A stretch of DNA of 64,000 nt from Actinocorallia populi (GTDB taxonomy: Bacteria; Actinomycetota; Actinomycetes; Streptosporangiales; Streptosporangiaceae): the NCBI RefSeq assembly GCF_002995495.1, contig NZ_PVZV01000011.1, forward strand, positions 224,942-288,941. The letters are read 5' to 3'. Both the position numbers and the translations under genes were made by a program. Numbering within the stretch: position 1 is the stretch's first letter; each line of letters opens with the position of its first letter. The notes under the pieces are model-generated. The model was given only the letters and a program-made list of their open reading frames with translations. It was not told the DNA's origin and did no database searches. This document shows, one piece after another, positions 55,715 through 63,167 of this stretch.

Positions 55715-56527
55715 ATGGCACCTCAACGCAAGGACGAGCCGCTCTGGCCCCAGAAGATGTTCGCCCTCGAGATGCGCGCCCGGCGCGAGGCCGCGGGCCT
55801 GTCCCGCAACAGGCTCGCCGAGGCCCTCGGCTGCACGCCCCAGTGGCTGGCGAAGGTCGAGACCTACGACAAGACGCCGTCCGAAGCACTCGCCGACGAT
55901 CTCGACACCTACTTCAAGGCCGGAGGCGCCTTCCACCGGCTCTGGGAAGAGATCATCGACGCACGGAAGCGCGGACTCGTCCCCAGCAGGTTTCGCCCGC
56001 TCATGGAAGCAGAGAAGGAAGCCTCACAGATCAGCATCTACGAGCCTCTGCTGATGACCGGGCTGCTCCAAACAGAGGAATACGCGCGCCTGGTGCTGAG
56101 CTCCGGGCAGTATCCGAGGAAAGCCGAAGAACGGTTGGCGATTCGGCTGGAGCGGCAAAGAGTCCTCACCAAAGAGGATCCCCCCTGGCTGTTCGTCCTG
56201 CTCCGAGAGCCGGTCATCCGGGACGTGCGGCGGGAGTTCCGCATCGAGCAGTGCAAACGGCTGCTGGACCTGATGCAGGAGGAGAGGATCTCCATCCAGG
56301 TCATCCCCACGGATGCGCCGGTCTTCCAGCCGAGCGGTTTCCAGGTGCTCAACTTCGATTCCGCAGCGGACATCGCCTATGTGGACGGAGCCGGTAGTAA
56401 CGGTCAGACTCTGACTGAACCAGATGCTGTTCGCGCGCTTACCGTGCTGTTCAACGTGATCAGATCCACCGCGATGTCCGCAGAGGAATCCGAGAACCTG
56501 ATCAGCAAGATCATGGAGGACACGTGA
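55715..56527 (+). CDS. XRE-family regulator with DUF5753 domain
   Basis: This 270-residue protein has an N-terminal helix-turn-helix (LEMRARREAAGLSRNRLAEA, ALGCTPQWLAKVE) and the large DUF5753 domain with SISIYEPLLMTGLLQTEEYA-like sequence and FQPSGFQVL. Such proteins are highly multiplied in Streptomyces and relatives, each paired with a DUF397 gene; BldA-dependent and WhiJ-type pairs are the studied examples. ATG at 55715 with GGGAG upstream. It overlaps the DUF397 gene by 4 bp. Confidence 0.93.
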   Translation: MAPQRKDEPLWPQKMFALEMRARREAAGLSRNRLAEALGCTPQWLAKVETYDKTPSEALADDLDTYFKAGGAFHRLWEEIIDARKRGLVPSRFRPLMEAEKEASQISIYEPLLMTGLLQTEEYARLVLSSGQYPRKAEERLAIRLERQRVLTKEDPPWLFVLLREPVIRDVRREFRIEQCKRLLDLMQEERISIQVIPTDAPVFQPSGFQVLNFDSAADIAYVDGAGSNGQTLTEPDAVRALTVLFNVIRSTAMSAEESENLISKIMEDT

Positions 56528-56730
56528 GTACATCCCACCCGTCATCCGCTCTCTGGCGTAAAAGCACCTACAGCGACTCCGACGGAGGGGCCTGCGTGGA
56601 GGTCGCCGGTCTTTCCGAGGTGATCGCGGTACGCGACTCCAAGAACCCCGCCGGTCCCCAGCTCGCCTTCACCCGCACCGCTTTCGCCCGGCTCACCCAC
56701 CAGATCCGTGCGGGCCGTCACGACCTCTGA
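56524..56730 (+). CDS. DUF397 (WhiJ-partner type) small protein
   Basis: This 68-residue protein has the DUF397 signature: LWRKSTYSDSDGGACVEVA, then IAVRDSKNPAGPQLAFTR and a terminal F...L(T/I) helix. DUF397 proteins antagonise or partner their XRE-DUF5753 neighbour. It starts with GTG inside the stop of the regulator. Confidence 0.94.
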   Translation: MSTSHPSSALWRKSTYSDSDGGACVEVAGLSEVIAVRDSKNPAGPQLAFTRTAFARLTHQIRAGRHDL

Positions 56731-56742
56731 CGTCCCGCTCAG

Positions 56743-56778
56743 CGGGCAGCCTCCGACCGTCCGGCCAGAGGCTGCCCG
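56743..56778 (+). terminator. Hairpin after the XRE/DUF397 pair
   Basis: An 11-bp stem (56743-56753 with 56768-56778) with a 14-nt loop begins 12 bp past the DUF397 stop. Confidence 0.55.
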
Positions 56779-56869
56779 GTGAGCGACCCTCTGGGGCCTG
56801 GCCGGTGGCGTCGGTGGGCTTTGGCGACGCTGACCCGGCCATAGGGTTCTGGTTTCCGGAGTCGGGGAG

Positions 56870-57140
56870 AAGCCGCGGGCCCGAACGGGAACGAGTGGTG
56901 AGGCGTCCGGCATCCTGCCGAGGATGGGTCCTTGCCCTGCATGAAGTCGCCTTTCTCGGACACCCTGGTGGATCCGGGCGTCGACCGCCACAGGGGCCGC
57001 AGCCCTGAGGGCCTCAGTCCAGACGACTCCGCATGCTTCCGCGCCCGGGGCGGGCACGTCTCGGTCGCCGGCTGGAAAACACCCGGTGCCAGACGAGCAG
57101 CCCCGGACGGCCTGCCTTCGGTGCCGTTGGCCCTCGGGTG
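56870..57140 (+). repeat. Degraded repeat, copy A (small-protein family relic)
   Basis: It aligns in the same orientation with 58705-58930 over successive segments: GCATCCTGCCGAGG / GAATCCCGCCGAGG, GAAGTCGCCTTTC / GGAGGTCGCCTTTC, GACCGCCACAGGGGCC / GGCCGCCACAGGGTCC and ACACCCGGTGCCAGA / ACACCCGGTGTCAGA. It encodes MKSPFSDTLVDPGVDRHRGR and PEGLSPDDS, related to the tail of the 54818 protein. The rest of 56731-57437 shows no gene. Confidence 0.6.
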
Positions 57141-57437
57141 TGCGGCCCGTGTATGCCTTCCAGACAGGGCCGCCGTTCTCCGTCCGGCTCGCCTGAAGGC
57201 GATCCGAGCTCGGCTCCACGCCCCGGGGGATCGGTGCGTACTCGGGAAGCCGCCCCACCGGATCCAGTTCGCGGATGCCGAGCAGCGTTCCGGTGAATCC
57301 GGTCCCGGCGGGTGTCGGGCGAGTGACACGCGGCCCGGCGACAGCGGCCGCTGCTCGTCCCGCTGGAGGTGGTCTGAGGCGGTGCGTCGCGGGCGGCGTG
57401 CCGGGAACGGACCGGCGCCGCCGTACGGGCGGTCGCG

Positions 57438-58400
57438 TCAGAGCGCGTGGAGGAACTCGATCAGCAGCCGGTTGACCTCGTCGGGGCGTTCCTGCTGGAT
57501 CCAGTGGCCGCAGCCGTCGAGCAGGTGGCTTGCGGTGAGGCGGGGGAGCGTCTGGGGATAGGCCTCGATCGCGTCGGCCAGCCACATGGTGGAGGCGTCA
57601 CGGGTGCCGCCCAGGAACAACGACGGCTGGGTGATCGGGGCCCCGGCGTAGGGGGCGAGGTCCTCCCAGTCGCGGTCCATGTTCCGGTACCGGTTGAGGC
57701 CGCCGGTCAGGCCGGTGCGCTCGAACTCAGCGGCGTAGAAGTCGAGGTCCTCAGGCGACAGCCAGGACGGCAGCGCCCCGGTGGGGAACCGCTCGCGCAG
57801 CGTGCCGCCGTCGCGGGAGACGAAGTGCGGGTCGGGCTCGCCGGGACCGGGCATCGTGTCGGCCGACAGAGCACGGTAGAAACCCGCCAGCCAGCCGCGG
57901 ACGTCGGGTTCGATCTCGGCCTCGGCCCGTCCGGGCTCCTGGAAGTAGGAGACGTAGAACTCCTGGTCGCCGCCCATCCCGGCGAACACCTCGCTCGGAC
58001 GGGGACCGCCCGGCGGCGTGAAGGGAACGCTCAGGAGGCCGACCGCACGGAACACCTCCGGCGCGACCAGCGCGGAGTGCGCGGCGATCGTCGCACCCCA
58101 GTCGTGGCCGATGACGACCGCCTGCTCCTCGCCCAGCGCACGGACCACGGCGACGTTGTCGGCGACCAGGTCCAGCATCCGGTAGCCGGCGGGATCCCGC
58201 GGCTTGGAGGAGCGTCCGTAACCCCGCACATCCATCGCCGCCACCCGGTAACCCGCCTCCGCGAGCACCGGCAGCTGCCGCCGCCAGGAGTACCACGACT
58301 CGGGAAACCCGTGCACGAGCAGCACCAGCGGTCCGCTGCCCTGCTCCACCACATGGACCCGCCCGGCATCCGTCGCCACCATCCGATGCTCGACCCTCAC
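57438..58400 (-). CDS. Alpha/beta hydrolase, epoxide hydrolase-like
   Basis: This protein of about 320 residues has an oxyanion motif HGFPES, nucleophile elbow GHDWGA (Asp nucleophile, as in epoxide hydrolases and haloalkane dehalogenases), a cap domain and the catalytic His in GCGHWIQQERPDEV. The Asp nucleophile excludes an ordinary esterase. The GTG at 58400 is preferred because GGAGG lies 5 nt upstream and it places the start just before the first strand. Longer in-frame starts exist at 58451 and 58478. It probably detoxifies epoxides; no pathway adjoins it. Confidence 0.9.
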   Translation of the reverse strand: MRVEHRMVATDAGRVHVVEQGSGPLVLLVHGFPESWYSWRRQLPVLAEAGYRVAAMDVRGYGRSSKPRDPAGYRMLDLVADNVAVVRALGEEQAVVIGHDWGATIAAHSALVAPEVFRAVGLLSVPFTPPGGPRPSEVFAGMGGDQEFYVSYFQEPGRAEAEIEPDVRGWLAGFYRALSADTMPGPGEPDPHFVSRDGGTLRERFPTGALPSWLSPEDLDFYAAEFERTGLTGGLNRYRNMDRDWEDLAPYAGAPITQPSLFLGGTRDASTMWLADAIEAYPQTLPRLTASHLLDGCGHWIQQERPDEVNRLLIEFLHAL

Positions 58401-58704
58401 GCCGACCTCCTCGTTCCGCGTCCCGCCATCCTCAGCGAGCAAGGAAGCCATGCCCAAACCCTGTTGCCGAACCAGCAACCGGCCCTTCAGGAGAGAACGC
58501 TACGAAGACCTCAGGCCGGGACCGCTCTCAGCGAGGCAACTGCCCGGCCCGGACCAGACGCGATGAGATGCCTGTACTGTGTCACGATCTCCGCGGCGCA
58601 CCTTCAGCGAGCCGCTCGCGAACACGACCAACCTCAGCGAACACAGACCAGGGAGCCCGAGAACAGGACAACGCCGGCTCCCTGTGACTGTCGGCAGACC
58701 ATCG

Positions 58705-58930
58705 ACCGATGGCTCTGAACGGAGCAAGCAATGAGACGTTCGGAATCCCGCCGAGGGAGGAGGTCCCGCGCTGCAGGAGGTCGCCTTTCCCGGACGACAG
58801 GGAGGATGCGGATGATGGCCGCCACAGGGTCCACAATCCCGAGGCCCTCAACCCAGGCGGTTTTGAATGAGGAAACACCCGGTGTCAGATGGGCCGCTCC
58901 AGCCGGACCGCCCGCCTTGGGCACCACTGT
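58705..58930 (+). repeat. Degraded repeat, copy B (small-protein family relic)
   Basis: It is the partner of 56870-57140. One frame ends ...DADDGRHRVHNPEALNPGGFE then TGA at 58869, close to the last 20 residues of the intact protein at 54818. No start codon with ribosome site belongs to this frame. The remainder of 58401-58944 holds at most a 51-codon Cys-containing ORF (58563-58718). Confidence 0.6.
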
Positions 58931-58944
58931 CGATCAAGATCGTT

Positions 58945-60633
58945 TCAGCTCGAGACGGTGAGGCGCGGCAGTTCACCTTCGACGCGAAGTCCGGATTCTT
59001 TCAGGGAGACCGTAGACGAATTGCGTTCTGCGGTGCTGATCAGGCCGGGCGGGTTGAACGCGGAGACCAGGTACTCGCCGGGCCTGGCATCATCGGGGAT
59101 GCGGAAGGTGAAGACTCCCTGGATGGGAAATATCCATGCGCACTCTGACGTGCGGTAATGCTCTTCGCCTCGATCGGACGTGAGTTTTGCTGGAAGCTTG
59201 TTCGCAGGAGCGGACGCAGGTATCCGGCTCGTTCTCCCTCCGGGGTAGAGCCAGATCTCTTTTTCGGCGTTTTCGAACTCTTCGAGCGTGAACGTGCCTC
59301 CCATTTTGACGTTGTAGGCCTGATGGTAGGCGCCTGGACCGTTGGCGTCGGGATCATGGCACCTGTAGTTGTTCTCCGACAGGTACTCCAATCCCCAGGT
59401 GGCACGGGCCTCGAAACGAAGACGCAGGGTGACTCGGGTGCCGGGTGCGACCCGGGACGGGCTTATCGACAAGCGGTAGCGTGTTCCAGGACCGGCCTTA
59501 CTGCCCGGCGGGATGCTCTGGTTGCCGGTGACCACCGCGGCGTTGTAGAACCACTCTTCGTAGGAGGAGGTCGAGGTTCCACCGACGTCGGGGCCGCTCA
59601 GCAACAGCCAGCAGGTGGCGCCTACGGCGAGGGTGCCCGATCCGACGGCAGCGGCCTTCCCGGTACCGATCTTTGTCAACCAGCCGGTTTTTCCTGTTCC
59701 TCCGCCCAGTACCGTCGTTGCGATACTCGTTCCGGTCTGTACGGTTCCTGAGCCTGCGGCCAGAAGAGCCAAGGGGAACAGCGTGGCGAGCGCGGCGGCT
59801 CCTGCGGCGAGGGCCGCCAACCCTCGCGACTCCCAGTCCTGTCCGTAAGCCTCTGCAGCGACCTGTTCCAACCGATCGACAAATGCCAGTGCGTGTGAGG
59901 GGCGGCCTGCCGGCTCTTTGGCCATGCCCGCAGTGATGATTTCGCGTAGTTCCGCCGGGAACCCCTCCAGCGGCACAGGCGTTTGCAGGTGGCGTGCGGC
60001 CATCTCTGCCAGAGTCTTCGCCTGAAACGGTCGACGCCCGGCCACACACTCGTAGAACACACAGGTCGCGGCGTATACATCGGTGGCGGGGACGGCTTCT
60101 TCGCGTTTCCATTGTTCCGGAGCCATGTAGGAGGGAGTGCCGCTCATCGAGCGTTCACCGGCCAACGCGGCGACACCGAAGTCGATGAGCTTGCTCTGTC
60201 CGTCTTCTTGCACCATCACGTTCGCGGGCTTGTAGTCCCGGTGGACGATCCCGAGCCGGTGCGCCGCATCGAGCCCCAGCAGGGAACCCTTCAACACGGT
60301 CAGCGAGGCTTCGGCCGTCAGCCGCCCGTGCTGCTCGAGTACCTTCTGGAGCGAGACTCCGTGGACGGCCTCCATCACGATCGCGGCCTGGGCTCCGCTT
60401 TGCAGGTACTCCCGTACTTGTGCCACATGGGGGTGGCGTACCCGAGCCAGAAGTTCCGCCTCCCGGCGGAATCCATTGATCTGCCGCTCGTCACTCAGGA
60501 GATCGGATGCCAGGAACTTGATGGCCACCAGCTCCGACGATCCGGTGTGCCTGGCCAGCACCACACGCCCCTGTGCCCCCTGCCCCAGTTCCTGGATCTC
60601 GGTGTACCGGGGCAATAGACCCGCTGCGTTCAC
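58945..60633 (-). CDS. Membrane Ser/Thr protein kinase with an extracellular domain
   Basis: This 562-residue protein has a kinase domain at about 8-265 with Gly-loop LGQGAQGRV, catalytic Lys in VAIKFL, HRDYKPANVMV, LIDFGVAA and GTPSYMAPEQW. One or two membrane helices (about 280-345, GLAALAAGAAALATLFPLAL) follow. An extracellular domain of about 210 residues starts at about 350, with TLRLRFEARATWGLEYL and a Cys pair. The start codon GTG overlaps the upstream lipoprotein stop by 4 bp. It is probably a receptor kinase acting with that lipoprotein. Confidence 0.92.
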   Translation of the reverse strand: MNAAGLLPRYTEIQELGQGAQGRVVLARHTGSSELVAIKFLASDLLSDERQINGFRREAELLARVRHPHVAQVREYLQSGAQAAIVMEAVHGVSLQKVLEQHGRLTAEASLTVLKGSLLGLDAAHRLGIVHRDYKPANVMVQEDGQSKLIDFGVAALAGERSMSGTPSYMAPEQWKREEAVPATDVYAATCVFYECVAGRRPFQAKTLAEMAARHLQTPVPLEGFPAELREIITAGMAKEPAGRPSHALAFVDRLEQVAAEAYGQDWESRGLAALAAGAAALATLFPLALLAAGSGTVQTGTSIATTVLGGGTGKTGWLTKIGTGKAAAVGSGTLAVGATCWLLLSGPDVGGTSTSSYEEWFYNAAVVTGNQSIPPGSKAGPGTRYRLSISPSRVAPGTRVTLRLRFEARATWGLEYLSENNYRCHDPDANGPGAYHQAYNVKMGGTFTLEEFENAEKEIWLYPGGRTSRIPASAPANKLPAKLTSDRGEEHYRTSECAWIFPIQGVFTFRIPDDARPGEYLVSAFNPPGLISTAERNSSTVSLKESGLRVEGELPRLTVSS

Positions 60634-61358
60634 CCGAACCTTTTCAGTTGCTCCGTCAACAGTTCAGTGGCCTTCTCGGCGATAGGCTCGCCCGAGTCCT
60701 TGGGGGTTACCCGCTGCCAGTAGAGCGAGCTGAACACCGCATTTCCGCTCTGGGCATAGTCGATCACGGTGTAGTAGACGTTGATATTGGAGATCGAAGG
60801 AGGATAAACGGTCTTCTCGAATCCGCGGAGATGCCGCCATCCTTCAATCTCGGATTCGGTGAGCTTCCAGGTGTCCTCGTGCTGGTAGCGAAGTTTGTTT
60901 CCCGGAAGCCGCTCGGCTGGGACCTTCTTCTTGCCGGGGCACTTTGATATCTCCTGCTGCACCTTCGATATGGCGTCCGCTGCTTGATCGGAAGTCGGGT
61001 AAACGGCTATGAATTGAGCGTAGTTGGCCCCCCTCAGCTTATAGTCTGGGGCTCCGTACTTCCGGGTCGTCTTTTCCGGGCTTCCGGGGAGCCTGATGTC
61101 GGAGAGGGAGCATCCGCGCAGATCGCCGTCCTGGAAAGAGCTGACGCGCAACTCATTTTTTGTCCAGCCCTTGCCGAGATCAGCCAAATCGAGGAGATCG
61201 GACTTGGTTTGGTCGGTCGTGTACGTGCGCACGGGCGTAGGCGTGGGCGTCGGGGTGGGAGAAGAGGCCGGTGGGCTTGGGCGGTTCCCCTCTGAGCTGC
61301 AGCCGGTCAGCATGACGAGGGCGAGAACCAAGGCCGCACGTGAACTGGGGGCGAGCAA
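60630..61358 (-). CDS. PknH-sensor-like lipoprotein
   Basis: This 242-residue protein has a lipobox (VLALVMLTGC), a Thr-Pro repeat linker (PTPTPTPTPV) and a globular domain with LLDLADLGKGW, CSLSDI, ISKCPG and VIDYAQSGNAVFSS. The domain resembles the extracellular PknH-type sensor domain of mycobacteria. It starts with TTG at 61358. It overlaps the kinase gene by 4 bp, so sensor and kinase appear split into two coupled proteins. Confidence 0.82.
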   Translation of the reverse strand: MLAPSSRAALVLALVMLTGCSSEGNRPSPPASSPTPTPTPTPVRTYTTDQTKSDLLDLADLGKGWTKNELRVSSFQDGDLRGCSLSDIRLPGSPEKTTRKYGAPDYKLRGANYAQFIAVYPTSDQAADAISKVQQEISKCPGKKKVPAERLPGNKLRYQHEDTWKLTESEIEGWRHLRGFEKTVYPPSISNINVYYTVIDYAQSGNAVFSSLYWQRVTPKDSGEPIAEKATELLTEQLKRFG

Positions 61359-61373
61359 GGTCCACCTTTCGCT

Positions 61374-62189
61374 CTAGTTGTCCTTGGCTTCGGTCTGGAT
61401 CTCGTCGACCAGCAGTTCGACTTCACCGGCGGGCGATGCGTACTCCGCGTCGACGATTCCGGCGGCCCCATCCGGGCAGACACCCGCACAGGTCCAGGCG
61501 ATGTGCCAGTACGGGGTCGCGGTGATCTCGAACTCTTCCATTCCGTGGTAGGCCGAAGAGGTCTTGAAGTAATAGTCGCACTCTTCTCCCGGTCCCTCTC
61601 CATTAGGGCGTCCGGGGCCTTCGCAGATCATCTCGTCCTCGACGAGATCCCACAGCACGTACTTGAGTTCCGCCGTAGCGGTGATGGTCTGGGGCTGAAC
61701 TCCCTCTGCCGCGCCGACCGAAGCCTGGACCGTGATGTCATCGGCCTCGTCCTCGGGTATCCAGAAGGATGTCTTCATGCGCACATACGTCTTCGCTTCC
61801 GGAGACGTCTCGATGGTTGGAACAGGGAATTCGATCTGGTTGAACGCTTTGGCGATCGTATCCGCGGTATCGGGCAGCGGTGCCTCCGGAGGGTCTTCGA
61901 CTTCTGTCACCAGACCAGGGTCTCCGCTGTCACTCAGGCCGTCACCAGGGTCGGAGTTGCCGATCGCACCACCACCATCGTCGTTCGGGCCATTGTTGTT
62001 ATTGGGACCGCCGGGGTTTCCCGGGTTACCCGGATTCTCTCCCTCAGCGACACACCCAAGACCTCCGGCGGGAGCCGCGTCGCAGGGCCCCGCGTAGGCC
62101 GGGGCCGGGAACGCGACGAGAGAGGCCGCCGCCAGGGACAAGGCAAGGAGTGACGGACGGAAAGAGATTGCTCGGAGGGGGGTCAGCAT
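61374..62189 (-). CDS. Secreted Gly/Asn/Pro-rich protein, function unknown
   Basis: This 271-residue protein has a signal peptide (SLLALSLAAASLVAFPAPAYA). A low-complexity stretch NPGNPGNPGGPNNNNGPNDD follows, then a beta-rich domain with several Cys (MICEGPG, ECDYYF, TCAGVCPDG). It may be a cell-wall-associated ligand or substrate of the kinase operon. It overlaps the upstream lipoprotein gene by 7 bp and ends 16 bp before the sensor lipoprotein. No family recognised. Confidence 0.8.
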   Translation of the reverse strand: MLTPLRAISFRPSLLALSLAAASLVAFPAPAYAGPCDAAPAGGLGCVAEGENPGNPGNPGGPNNNNGPNDDGGGAIGNSDPGDGLSDSGDPGLVTEVEDPPEAPLPDTADTIAKAFNQIEFPVPTIETSPEAKTYVRMKTSFWIPEDEADDITVQASVGAAEGVQPQTITATAELKYVLWDLVEDEMICEGPGRPNGEGPGEECDYYFKTSSAYHGMEEFEITATPYWHIAWTCAGVCPDGAAGIVDAEYASPAGEVELLVDEIQTEAKDN

Positions 62190-62758
62190 CGCTTTCCCTT
62201 TCGCGCTTCGGCGGCCTTCCAGGTGGTGCCGTCGTACTGGAAACGGGCTTGGTAGACGTACGTGCTGCTCTTGTCGGTGCCGCCGATGCGTTTTCCGGTC
62301 TTCGCGGAGAACTTGTAGGCGCCGAGGGTGCGCACGCAGTCCACGACGAGGATCGAGGAGAGGTCCTTCGAGCGGGAGTGGACCTTGGGGTTGAGGACGT
62401 TGCGAAAGCGCCAGATGACGCCCTTGCGGTCCTTGAAGGTGGCGTTGACGTCCTTGGTGATGATGCCGAGTAGCGGTTCCGTCGCGACCTCGGCCAGGGG
62501 CTCCGGATCGCCGGTGGCGTAGGCCTTCTCGTACGCGCGCTGGTAGGCGCGGTAGCGCTCCAGCACGTTGTCGTCCGCCTGGGCGCGGGACATGGACGGG
62601 GCGACCGGCGTCGTGGAGGCGGGGGCGCTGGGGAGGCCCGCGGTGGGGGCGTCCGAGGGGGCGAATGTGCCGCCTTCGGGGGAGGACGAGGCGCAGCCGG
62701 AGAGCGGGAGCGTGCACAGCAGGGCCACCGCGGGGAGGCTGTACCGGGCTTTCTCCAT
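62183..62758 (-). CDS. Lipoprotein, first gene of the second kinase operon
   Basis: This 191-residue protein has a lipobox (LLCTLPLSGC), a disordered Pro/Ala/Ser segment, then an NTF2-like domain (YRAYQRAYEKAYATGDPEPL, VIWRFRNVLNP, YVYQARFQYDGTTWK). Such folds occur in actinobacterial surface lipoproteins. It heads a four-gene chain (lipoprotein, secreted protein, sensor lipoprotein, kinase) with overlaps of 7 and 4 bp at two of the three junctions. Confidence 0.82.
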   Translation of the reverse strand: MEKARYSLPAVALLCTLPLSGCASSSPEGGTFAPSDAPTAGLPSAPASTTPVAPSMSRAQADDNVLERYRAYQRAYEKAYATGDPEPLAEVATEPLLGIITKDVNATFKDRKGVIWRFRNVLNPKVHSRSKDLSSILVVDCVRTLGAYKFSAKTGKRIGGTDKSSTYVYQARFQYDGTTWKAAEARKGKRC

Positions 62759-63167
62759 GGTGTCTGCTCAATCCGGCGTGGCGGGATATTGCACGACCGG
62801 AGCCTACAGAGGCGTCAGATCTCTTGTAACCCCTGCACCGTAAGAGTTATCGACGTTTCATCGGGATCAGTGGATCGGCGGGTACGCCGGGGTGCGACCG
62901 AATTTCGGACATCCCTTCTGACGGGATGCGCGATGTCCGTGATGGGGTGTCAGGAACGTCAACAGGATCTAGCAAGGAATCCCGGCCGTTCACGGCCGGG
63001 AAGAATGGCTCCCCGCGGAGCGGGGTCGAGCGCCGCGCAACGGTCAGACGGGGCGTTCCCGCTGCCCGAGACACAACGAACATGCAGGTCATAGACGAAG
63101 CCTCACCCCGATTTATGCATGCCGGAAACGAGAAACACTCTCGGTGCCGGAAAGGAGACGCTACGTT
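62759..63167. other. 409-bp region upstream of tnpB and of the lipoprotein operon
   Basis: It holds two tandem hairpins at 62981-63025 and a less GC-rich patch near 63085-63150. No gene is seen. The left end of the TnpB element presumably lies here. Confidence 0.45.
62981..63025 (+). other. Tandem hairpins resembling an IS605-type end/omega-RNA scaffold
   Basis: CCCGGCCG-TTCA-CGGCCGGG (62981-63000) is preceded by AAGGAAT. CCCCGC-GGA-GCGGGG (63011-63025) follows 10 nt later. The AAGGAATCCCGGCC...GGCCGGGAAGAATG context resembles, from memory, the terminal hairpin of actinobacterial IS200/IS605 right ends. Confidence 0.45.

Noticed and set aside
57447..58718. 423-codon plus-strand frame opposite the epoxide hydrolase-like gene
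   Set aside because: It is an antisense shadow. Only the last 51 codons lie outside the hydrolase gene, and these are reported separately as a weak finding.
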